A stretch of DNA of 5,636 bases from Actinomycetes bacterium (lineage in GTDB: Bacteria; Actinomycetota; Acidimicrobiia; Acidimicrobiales; Palsa-688): positions 1 to 5,636 of the forward strand of contig JAKBBA010000187.1 of assembly GCA_021808665.1 (NCBI GenBank), given 5' to 3'. The position numbers and the translations under genes were made by a program. The notes under the pieces are model-generated. The model was not told the origin of the DNA. It ran no database searches and saw only the letters and a program-made list of their open reading frames with translations. Shown one piece after another: positions 1-5,014 of the stretch; position 1 is the first letter of the stretch, and every line of letters starts with the position of its first letter.

Positions 1-346
1 CAAGCGTGCCCCGCGACGGTGCCTCCGAAGCGAGGAAGAGGCTGGACGAGCCTTCATCACCGAGAAGCTCGTGCAACACGAGAAGGTGATCGGACGCGAC
101 TGCGCAGTACTGACGTAACAGGTCGCTGACCTCGGTCAGTCGAAGAAAAGAGCCGGCAAGCTCTGAGAGGAGCACCTGGTCTGCGAGACCAAGACGGTCC
201 GGCGCCTCGCAGAGATATGCAGTTCGGGCTGATGCCGCGGGCTCGGCTCGGCCCAGGATGCGGTAGCCGACGACGGACGATAGCAATGCTGTACTCCTAG
301 ACGACGGGTTTGCACGACGAGCGTACTGGCGCCAGGACCACGGCAC
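1..346 (-). CDS. Partial protein of unknown function, running off the left edge
   Basis: On the minus strand a frame stays open from a TGA at 350-352 to the left edge, giving about 115 codons from a GTG at 346. I translated it by hand: it begins MPWSWRQYARRANPSS and later reads LADQVLLSELAGSFLRLTEV and SDLLRQYCAVASDHLLVLHE. Third codon positions are mostly G/C while the same DNA on the plus strand is broken by stops, which supports real coding. The region around residues 52-97 is rich in Leu, Glu and Ala and looks helical. I do not recognise the family; a GAF-like sensory domain is a weak thought only. There is no clear Shine-Dalgarno sequence before the GTG (context TTGAAAG-GTG), so the start could instead be an internal TTG near 283. 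It is divergent from the transglycosylase gene across an AT-rich gap. The C-terminus lies outside the window. Confidence 0.6.
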   Translation of the reverse strand, partial: MPWSWRQYARRANPSSRSTALLSSVVGYRILGRAEPAASARTAYLCEAPDRLGLADQVLLSELAGSFLRLTEVSDLLRQYCAVASDHLLVLHELLGDEGSSSLFLASEAPSRGTL

Positions 347-443
347 CTTTCAATTAAGTTGTAGAAACAAATTACAACTTATGAAATACTATAAAAATGA
401 ACGTAGTAATCTGCTGGACCGCCTTGCTGGAGAATGATTTGCG
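347..443. promoter_or_regulatory. AT-rich divergent intergenic region
   Basis: This 97-bp stretch separates the left-edge minus-strand gene from the plus-strand transglycosylase gene. Its centre (about 350-410) is strikingly A/T-rich compared with the rest of the window, as expected for a divergent promoter region. Possible -10-like elements are TACTAT at 387-392 on the plus strand and TATAGT at 388-393 on the minus strand, but neither has a convincing -35 at normal spacing. A GGAGA at 429-433 lies 10 nt before the GTG start at 444 and is the likely ribosome binding site of that gene. Confidence 0.5.
355..381. repeat. Perfect 9-bp inverted repeat, candidate operator
   Basis: TAAGTTGTA (355-363) and TACAACTTA (373-381) are exact reverse complements separated by 9 nt (GAAACAAAT). 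The repeat lies between two divergent genes, 8 nt upstream of the GTG proposed for the left-edge gene. Its AT-rich arms and lack of a T-tract make a terminator unlikely, and a dimeric repressor site is the simplest reading. No regulator gene is in the window, so the binding protein is unknown. Confidence 0.5.
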
Positions 444-1058
444 GTGTCGTTCCGACTGGCGGTAGGGCTAACAGTTTCTGTCGTGGCGGGATTCGGTGCT
501 CTCGGGGTCATGGCGACGGCAGGAATAGAGACGCTGACTGTCACGGCAAGCGCGTCCACAAGTCAGACGGGGGCGGTCAACCTTGGTCTTGGTGGCACAG
601 CAGGCACGAGCAATGGAGCAACGGCGGGCAACGCGACCAACTCGCCGCTGCCGGCGCCTATGTCGGCCCTATATATGCAAGCTGCAGGGGCGTGCCCGGG
701 GCTGTCTTGGACGGTGCTCGCTGCGATCGGCACAGTGGAATCGGGCAATGGGACGTCGACGCTACCGGGTGTCCATTCCGGTGCGAACAGCGCAGGAGCG
801 GAAGGCCCAATGCAATTCGAGCCCGCCACCTTCGACGAATACGAATATCCGGTCCCACCTGGCGGTGCGTCGCCGCCAAGCCCGTATGATGCTACCGACG
901 CGGTCTACGCCGCGGCGAGGATGCTCTGCGCCGACGGGGCGACGAAAGTTGGGGGCCTAGCAGGGGCGATCTTCGACTACAACCATGCTTCGTGGTACGT
1001 GAGCGAGGTTCTCGCCCTTTCGTCGTTCTACTCCGGCGTGGTTATCCCACGAGGCTAG
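444..1058 (+). CDS. Membrane-anchored lytic transglycosylase-like protein (SLT fold)
   Basis: A predicted murein-cleaving enzyme of the soluble lytic transglycosylase/goose-lysozyme type, acting outside the membrane. Residues 4-27 form a hydrophobic N-terminal signal or anchor. Residues 32-70 are a Ser/Thr/Ala/Gly/Asn-rich low-complexity linker. The catalytic-type domain spans about 75-195: VLAAIGTVESGNG (91-103) carries the presumed catalytic Glu99, GAEGPMQFEPATF (118-130) matches the conserved GAxGxMQFxPxTW element with Phe for Trp, DATDAVYAAARMLC (149-162) is the conserved helix, and DYNHASWYV (178-186) is the YNHxxWYV element. Cys84 and Cys162 could form a disulfide. The GTG at 444 is preceded by GGAGA with 10-nt spacing; an ATG at 434 is in another frame. 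In actinobacteria this architecture is often found with conjugation or type IV-like secretion genes, sometimes fused to an NlpC/P60 peptidase, which is absent here. Its 3' end overlaps the next gene. Confidence 0.85.
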   Translation: MSFRLAVGLTVSVVAGFGALGVMATAGIETLTVTASASTSQTGAVNLGLGGTAGTSNGATAGNATNSPLPAPMSALYMQAAGACPGLSWTVLAAIGTVESGNGTSTLPGVHSGANSAGAEGPMQFEPATFDEYEYPVPPGGASPPSPYDATDAVYAAARMLCADGATKVGGLAGAIFDYNHASWYVSEVLALSSFYSGVVIPRG

Positions 1059-1773
1059 CTAGGATCTCTTTCGTCTGGCCTTGAGGCGCGTGGACAAGCA
1101 GCCAGAGCTCGACGTCAGTTCGAGACGCCCACGCGTGTACCAACACTGCATGGAAGCCGTTCGGACGGTTCGCCTGATACTCGAACGCGACAGACGCTCC
1201 TTTAACGTCGATCAACCGGCCACCACTCAGCGTCAGCGACGCCGGTGAAGATTGTCCGAATGAATCGACGGCAACCGGTACTGCTGCGCTCGCCGACGGG
1301 GCATGCAGAAGGTAAGAGATGTGCTGGCCAGCCCAGCCGGAACTCCCTGACGTCTCGACATCGCCCGCTTGGTCTGTGAAGGCCGGGTTTGTCGACCACG
1401 AACTAGGCACAGCGTAAGTGAAGTAGCCGTCGCGCACAGCTTTGTAGCCGGTCGGAACGGTGATTTGGGGTCCGTTAGGAGCTTTGGAGGCCTCGATGGC
1501 AGACACACCGAGTGCGGCGCCGAGAATCAGGATAGACCCGCATGCCACTGCCAACATCCATCGGCGGTTGCTCCGCCGTCGAGCACGTTCCGTCGGCGTC
1601 AGGTCCAGACCACGGTCCTTATGGAGATCAACATCAGAGCGCTCGCCGCTTAAGTGGTCAAGCTTGGTGGGTCTGCTCGCCGGACGGAACCGATCGACGT
1701 TGCTCACATCGTCAGTTTTCCACGACTCGGTATCCTCCGCCACGCGCACACCAGCCGCACCGGCAAGTAACAC
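1042..1773 (-). CDS. Single-pass membrane protein with extracytoplasmic beta-rich domain
   Basis: Function unknown. From the longest start the protein has 243 residues. Residues 1-70 are polar and charged, ending in a basic stretch (RARRRSNRRW) before one transmembrane helix at about 72-94. This predicts a cytoplasmic N-terminus and an external domain of about 145 residues. That domain opens ITVPTGYKAVRDGYFTYAVP and alternates short hydrophobic strands, resembling in style the Mog1/PsbP-like secreted domains of actinobacteria; this is a pattern impression, not an assignment. It has no cysteines, so it is not a lipoprotein. Starts at GTG 1773, 1749, 1743 and 1707 are all possible and none has a strong ribosome binding site. 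The 1707 start overlaps an upstream TGA as GTGA. The gene follows a promoter, mini-ORF and hairpin and overlaps the transglycosylase gene tail-to-tail by 17 bp. Confidence 0.75.
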   Translation of the reverse strand: MLLAGAAGVRVAEDTESWKTDDVSNVDRFRPASRPTKLDHLSGERSDVDLHKDRGLDLTPTERARRRSNRRWMLAVACGSILILGAALGVSAIEASKAPNGPQITVPTGYKAVRDGYFTYAVPSSWSTNPAFTDQAGDVETSGSSGWAGQHISYLLHAPSASAAVPVAVDSFGQSSPASLTLSGGRLIDVKGASVAFEYQANRPNGFHAVLVHAWASRTDVELWLLVHAPQGQTKEILASLVG

Positions 1774-1867
1774 GGCGCAACCTGGGTATCACACAGAATC
1801 CGGCGAGCAGGCGCCGCTTCGAGCGGGCCCCCCGACGGCGGATCGCCGCCCGGCGGGCCCTGTATCA
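1704..1867 (-). pseudogene. Possible frameshifted small gene (continuation of the 14-codon ORF)
   Basis: Just as the 14-codon ORF meets its TGA (1865-1867), the adjacent minus-strand frame opens with LIQGPPGGDPPSGGPLEAAP, a proline/glycine-rich, coding-looking sequence with mostly G/C third positions. It runs to a TGA at 1704-1706, which overlaps the GTG at 1705-1707 of the membrane-protein gene as GTGA. One base change in length near 1867 would join a start with a good ribosome binding site to this frame, giving a translationally coupled protein of about 68 residues. The second half (from RILCDTQ) looks less protein-like. The alternative is that the frame is fortuitous and the region is an untranslated leader with a hairpin. 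Confidence 0.25.
1825..1860 (-). terminator. Strong GC hairpin downstream of the mini-ORF
   Basis: GGGCCC at 1825-1830 pairs with GGGCCC at 1855-1860, CCG 1832-1834 with CGG 1851-1853, and GGCGG 1837-1841 with CCGCC 1846-1850, closing a 4-nt ATCG loop. That is 14 base pairs with one C/C mismatch and a 2-nt AC bulge. On the minus strand it starts 4 nt after the stop of the 14-codon ORF. No T-tract follows, so it is not a classical intrinsic terminator, though actinobacterial terminators often lack one. It could end AI-2E gene readthrough and the short leader transcript, or act as an attenuator. Confidence 0.5.
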
Positions 1868-1909
1868 GCGAGGTGGAATCTCCTCCTCGGACATGGTTGG
1901 TGCTAGCAC
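1865..1909 (-). CDS. 14-codon ORF (leader peptide or truncated gene start)
   Basis: A GTG at 1907-1909 follows AAAGGAGGG with a 5-nt gap after AGGAGG (1915-1920), the best ribosome binding site in the window. The ORF reads MLAPTMSEEEIPPR and stops at TGA 1865-1867. An in-frame ATG at 1892-1894 is an alternative start without its own clear site. It lies downstream of a near-consensus promoter and just before a strong hairpin. The peptide has no run of one amino acid as in classical attenuation leaders. It may be a leader peptide controlling the gene at 1042-1773, or the start of a small gene broken by a frameshift. The palindrome GTGCTAGCAC (1900-1909) covers the start codon. Confidence 0.4.
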   Translation of the reverse strand: MLAPTMSEEEIPPR

Positions 1910-1953
1910 AGTGCCCTCCTTTCGTGTTGCGACGGAGTGAGGCTGCTTCTCTT

Positions 1954-1982
1954 ATTAAACGCCTCTGCGCTGCGAGTGTCAA
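1954..1982 (-). promoter_or_regulatory. Near-consensus housekeeping-sigma promoter
   Basis: On the minus strand TTGACA (1982-1977) is a perfect -35 hexamer and TTTAAT (1959-1954) matches the -10 consensus at five of six positions, with an ideal 17-nt spacer. The -35 begins 4 nt beyond the stop codon of the AI-2E family gene. Transcription would start near 1947, run through the AGGAGG site and the 14-codon ORF, and meet the hairpin at 1860-1825 before the gene at 1042-1773. Such a close match is uncommon in high-GC actinobacteria and suggests strong constitutive initiation. Confidence 0.65.
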
Positions 1983-1985
1983 GAC

Positions 1986-3122
1986 TCAATCGGCCAAATC
2001 CCCGTCGAGGTGGCGCTTTTGCCGGCACAGCATCGCAGCGCGCGTAGCGCTGTTGGCCGTTGCGACAACCGGTACGGCGACGACGGCTCCCACTATCCCG
2101 AACAGGATCGCCCCGGCAGCCAGTGACAATACTACTGCCAAAGGATGGATCCTGACGTAGCGGCCCACCACGAACGGTTGCAGTAGGTGAGCCTCGATCT
2201 GGTTGTCGAGCAGCAGCACTGCGGTCATTGCGATCGCGGCAATGAGACCTTTCGCAAGTCCGGCAACCGCGACAGCCAGGGCCCCTGTCACAATGGCACC
2301 AACCAGCGGCACAAACGATCCGATGCCTACCAGTACGGCGAGAGGAAAGCTGAGCGGAACGCCAAGGACTGTGAGCGTCACAGCCACGACGACACCGTGG
2401 AAAGTGGCGACGATGAGCGTTCCGCGTATGTAATACCCGATCGTCGCCCACGCTGCGCTACCGGCGGCTTCCGCTTCGGGGCGGGCAGATCTAGGGATCG
2501 CGCCTAGGAGAAACTTCCAGACTCTGTCCCCGTCGAAGACGAGGAAGATGGTCGAGAAGATCGCCAGAAGCGCGCCGCTTAGAAATTCGAGCACCGTCTT
2601 GCCGGTGGAGAGGGCTGTCGATGCGATCGTGGCGGAGTTCTTGGAGATCGTGCTGCTGATCGTCGAGCTCAGGTTATCTACGGTTTTCGCGTTGATCTTC
2701 AAAGGACCGTTGATCAACCACCGCTTCACGTGAGGTAGCAGAGTATTGATCTCGTTCCCGAGCTGCGGTGCCTGCTGAGCGGCTCTGAGGACAACGAGTG
2801 TCAGCAAGCCGCCGAACACGACTACTGCGACAAGCATTGTGAGCGCGGTCGCAACGCCCCTGCCGGCTCCGATTCGGCGCATCCTCATTGCAAGCGGGCT
2901 CAGCAGCGCGGCGACAAGCAATGAGATTACGAATGGAATCACCACGAGCGACAGGCTCGTGAGAAGTCGCACCCCGAAATAGACGACGACTCCGACGACT
3001 ATGAGACGCCACGCATAGTCGCCGGCGACGCGCAGGACCACTCCGGGAAACTGGGCGGGTGGTCCGCCGGTTCGCGGAGTCGTATCAGATTCGCCGTCAG
3101 GGCGCCCGCTCGGTGGTTCCAT
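1986..3122 (-). CDS. AI-2E family (PerM/UPF0118) membrane transporter
   Basis: A 378-residue polytopic inner-membrane protein of the AI-2E transporter family, whose members export small molecules (autoinducer-2 for E. coli TqsA) or ions; the substrate here is unknown. A Pro-rich polar N-terminus (1-30) is followed by hydrophobic helices at about 39-78 and 88-113. A long, mostly polar segment (114-175) with the Ser/Thr-rich TISSTISKNS stretch comes next, then hydrophobic segments at about 176-197 and 236-256, and the conserved C-terminal block. Family hallmarks are FVPLVGAIV (270-278), LLDNQIEAHLLQPFVVG (304-320) and IHPLAVVLSLAAGAILFGI (325-343) followed by VVAVP. Length and order are normal for the family. 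ATG 3122 is the only usable start downstream of the in-frame stop, and it has a weak ribosome binding site. The gene is divergent from the peroxidase gene, and a strong promoter begins 4 nt past its stop. Confidence 0.92.
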   Translation of the reverse strand: MEPPSGRPDGESDTTPRTGGPPAQFPGVVLRVAGDYAWRLIVVGVVVYFGVRLLTSLSLVVIPFVISLLVAALLSPLAMRMRRIGAGRGVATALTMLVAVVVFGGLLTLVVLRAAQQAPQLGNEINTLLPHVKRWLINGPLKINAKTVDNLSSTISSTISKNSATIASTALSTGKTVLEFLSGALLAIFSTIFLVFDGDRVWKFLLGAIPRSARPEAEAAGSAAWATIGYYIRGTLIVATFHGVVVAVTLTVLGVPLSFPLAVLVGIGSFVPLVGAIVTGALAVAVAGLAKGLIAAIAMTAVLLLDNQIEAHLLQPFVVGRYVRIHPLAVVLSLAAGAILFGIVGAVVAVPVVATANSATRAAMLCRQKRHLDGDLAD

Positions 3123-3209
3123 CGGCCCATAGCCTGCCCGATCCGCGCCTCGACGTCGCGGATGGGCTCGCCTCGGAATATGCGGATCGATACGACAGTT
3201 GAATCAACC
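3123..3209. promoter_or_regulatory. Divergent promoter region between AI-2E transporter and peroxidase genes
   Basis: The 87-bp gap between the two divergent start codons must hold both promoters unless transcripts begin inside the genes. Neither start has a clear Shine-Dalgarno sequence. TACGAC at 3191-3196 could serve as a -10 for the peroxidase gene with a very short leader. I see no convincing -35 elements or operator repeats. Confidence 0.35.
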
Positions 3210-3698
3210 ATGTCCCCCTATGACGTAGCGATCTCAGGTCTGAACGGCGGTCCGGTTACCTTCGGCGAGAAGGCGACCCTGATAGTCAACGTTGCGTCGC
3301 GGTGCGGCCTCACGCCTCAGTACGCAGCTTTGGAACAGTTGCACGAACAGTTCAAGAGCCAAGGCTTCTCTGTCATCGGTGTGCCCTGTAACCAGTTTGC
3401 GGGTCAGGAGCCGGGCAGTGCCGAGGAAATCTCGACCTTCTGCTCCACGACCTACGGCGTCACGTTCCCACTGACGGAGAAAGTCGACGTCAACGGCCCT
3501 GACCGACACCCCCTCTTCGATGTCCTCACTGCCACCCCGGACTCCGAAGGCGAAGCTGGCGACGTCAAATGGAACTTCGAGAAGTTCCTCGTCGGTGCCG
3601 ATGGGCGCGTGGCCGCAAGGTTCCGACCGATGGTCACACCGGATTCGCCGGAAGTCGTGTCGGCCATCGAATCAGTTCTAGGGGAATCGACGAGCTAG
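3210..3698 (+). CDS. Glutathione peroxidase family thiol peroxidase (Cys type)
   Basis: A cytoplasmic thioredoxin-fold peroxidase that reduces hydrogen peroxide or organic hydroperoxides. Numbered from ATG 3210 (162 residues): NVASRCGLTPQY (27-38) carries peroxidatic Cys32 in place of selenocysteine, VPCNQFAGQEPGS (58-70) is the second signature with Gln66 of the catalytic tetrad, FCSTTYGVTFPL (77-88) carries Cys78, the probable resolving cysteine of two-Cys members, and WNFEKFLV (121-128) supplies catalytic Trp121 and Asn122. Length is normal for bacterial members such as BtuE/BsaA. Actinobacterial relatives generally use thioredoxin or mycothiol-linked reductants rather than glutathione; the reductant here is inferred. 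Upstream in-frame ATGs at 3162 and 3180 exist, but the extra codons lack G/C third-position bias and are not part of the family fold, so 3210 is preferred. Its stop shares CTAG with the convergent GGDEF gene. Confidence 0.93.
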   Translation: MSPYDVAISGLNGGPVTFGEKATLIVNVASRCGLTPQYAALEQLHEQFKSQGFSVIGVPCNQFAGQEPGSAEEISTFCSTTYGVTFPLTEKVDVNGPDRHPLFDVLTATPDSEGEAGDVKWNFEKFLVGADGRVAARFRPMVTPDSPEVVSAIESVLGESTS

Positions 3699-5014
3699 GA
3701 GCTCTCGTTCGTTTCTTGGCGGCTTCGACGCGGCCAGACAACTCGGTTCGGTCCGGCCTCCTCGGCGGACGTGAGAAGGGCGTTTGCCTCATCGAAGACA
3801 TCCCGGCTCGATTCGTGGCGAAAACCAGCCTCGACAGCGGCCACTGTCACGCTGGATTCGCGTTGGTCGCCCGAACCGTGATTGTAAAGGTCACCGCTTG
3901 CGGTGCCAGGACTCCGCTCCACCGCTGCGCGGACGCGCTCTGCTGCAAGCACAGCGGCGTGTCCCTGGGCGCCCGTTAGAAGTACCGCAAACCGGCCGTC
4001 GCAGAGGTCGTACACCTGATCGCCTTGGCGGACGGCCCTCCTTACTGTCCGGTACAAGCCGTCGTGGCGGTCCGATGGGGAAACTTTTTCCTCGTCGACG
4101 TCGGGAGCCGTGGAGTCGTCGACCACGTCGCTCCCGTCCGAACGGATAACGAGAAGCGAGTAGACGTCTCCCGAGCGTTGGAGCCGCTTGAAGAGCCTCG
4201 CGTGATCTGTCTTGAACGTCTCGCCGCTCGCCGGTCGATCGTCCAGATCTGTCGCTCCTGACTCGCGGATCTTCTCGATCTCCGCACGAAGCCTCTCCGT
4301 TTCTGCGATAAGGCGGCGTTTGTCGGCGCGGTCGGTTGTCGCCCAGCTGTCCAGCTGGTCGCTATAGACGGCGACGCTAGCGGGGCCTTCCGATTTTGCC
4401 CGGTACATGGTGAGATCGGCATCTCTCACAACCTCGTCAGCTCTGCGCCGCTCACCGAGCATGACGAGCGCAGCGCACGCCGAGGCGGTAACCGGCCCTC
4501 CGTCGCAGTCGAGTGGGCGGGCTGCTAGGGCAGCCGCCGACTCAGCAGTCTCCACCGCCGCTCCCAACTGGACCTGGTCGAGGATGATGGCGATCCTGTC
4601 CGCCCCAGTCCGGTAGGCGCACCCGCGGCCGTCGACGAGAGCTCGAACCCGCGTCGCCAGTGTCCGCAGCAGGCGGTCGGCGACTCGTGCTCCGTGACGC
4701 TCGGTGAAAACTGAGAAGCCGTCGACGTCTAGCACGATCAAAGCCGGGCGCGGACCGGCGTTGGCAGCGTTGCGCACAGCGACATCCAAGTGCACTTTCA
4801 TGCTAAGCCAGTCCGGGAGGCCTGTCAGCTCATCGAGTAGAAGGTCCCGCCTTCGCTTAGCTCCTGGTGGGGCGGCATGTGTCGGTCGGTAGGTTTCATT
4901 GTCCGAGTCGACCCAGTTCATCCCGGTTTGTATCGGAACCTTGCCGTATGGGATTGAGATGAGCTGGCTGTCGGTGACGGGGAAACTAGGTCCAAGACTC
5001 CCAAACGATGGCAC
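3695..5014 (-). CDS. Tandem degenerate GGDEF-domain protein
   Basis: A soluble 439-residue protein with two GGDEF-type (diguanylate cyclase fold) domains, both probably catalytically dead. Domain 1 (about 58-220) retains DELTGLPDW (61-69), LIVLDVDGF (92-100) and DADLTMYRAKSEG (198-210), but the GGDEF loop reads GADRI (137-141) after YRT. A charged linker (230-252, ETERLRAEIEKIRES) looks like a coiled coil. Domain 2 (about 283-428) has VYDLCDGRFAVLL (334-346), where CDGRF replaces GGDEF; it ends with DEANALLTSAEEAGPNRVVW (408-427). Loss of the signature acidic residue pair argues against c-di-GMP synthesis, so a nucleotide-binding, sensory or scaffold role is likelier (inference). No EAL, PAS, GAF or membrane segment is seen. 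The GTG at 5014 overlaps the upstream membrane-protein gene by 29 bp; ATG 4921 is an alternative, but codon bias extends upstream of it. The pair is probably one operon. Confidence 0.85.
   Translation of the reverse strand: MPSFGSLGPSFPVTDSQLISIPYGKVPIQTGMNWVDSDNETYRPTHAAPPGAKRRRDLLLDELTGLPDWLSMKVHLDVAVRNAANAGPRPALIVLDVDGFSVFTERHGARVADRLLRTLATRVRALVDGRGCAYRTGADRIAIILDQVQLGAAVETAESAAALAARPLDCDGGPVTASACAALVMLGERRRADEVVRDADLTMYRAKSEGPASVAVYSDQLDSWATTDRADKRRLIAETERLRAEIEKIRESGATDLDDRPASGETFKTDHARLFKRLQRSGDVYSLLVIRSDGSDVVDDSTAPDVDEEKVSPSDRHDGLYRTVRRAVRQGDQVYDLCDGRFAVLLTGAQGHAAVLAAERVRAAVERSPGTASGDLYNHGSGDQRESSVTVAAVEAGFRHESSRDVFDEANALLTSAEEAGPNRVVWPRRSRQETNESS

Noticed and set aside
397..465. A 22-codon plus-strand ORF (ATG 397) upstream of the transglycosylase start
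   Set aside because: No ribosome binding site, and it overlaps the start of the real gene in another frame; no evidence that it is a leader peptide.
434..889. A 151-codon plus-strand ORF starting at ATG 434
   Set aside because: Out of frame with the clear lytic transglycosylase motifs and has shadow-like Gly/Arg/Cys-rich composition.
1903..2451. A 182-codon minus-strand ORF rich in Arg and Cys
   Set aside because: It is a frame shadow of the AI-2E family gene: Arg/Ser/Cys-rich composition with no domain features.
3162..3209. N-terminal extension of the peroxidase from ATG 3162 or 3180
   Set aside because: The extra codons lack G/C third-position bias, add residues before the normal family start and have no ribosome binding site.
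2999..3211. A 70-codon minus-strand ORF from ATG 3211 (starts MVDSTVVSIRIFRGEP) across the AI-2E/peroxidase divergence
   Set aside because: Its first 30 codons look somewhat coding-like and an AGGGGG lies just upstream, but at 2-nt spacing. It overlaps the AI-2E gene N-terminus in another frame and matches nothing I know.
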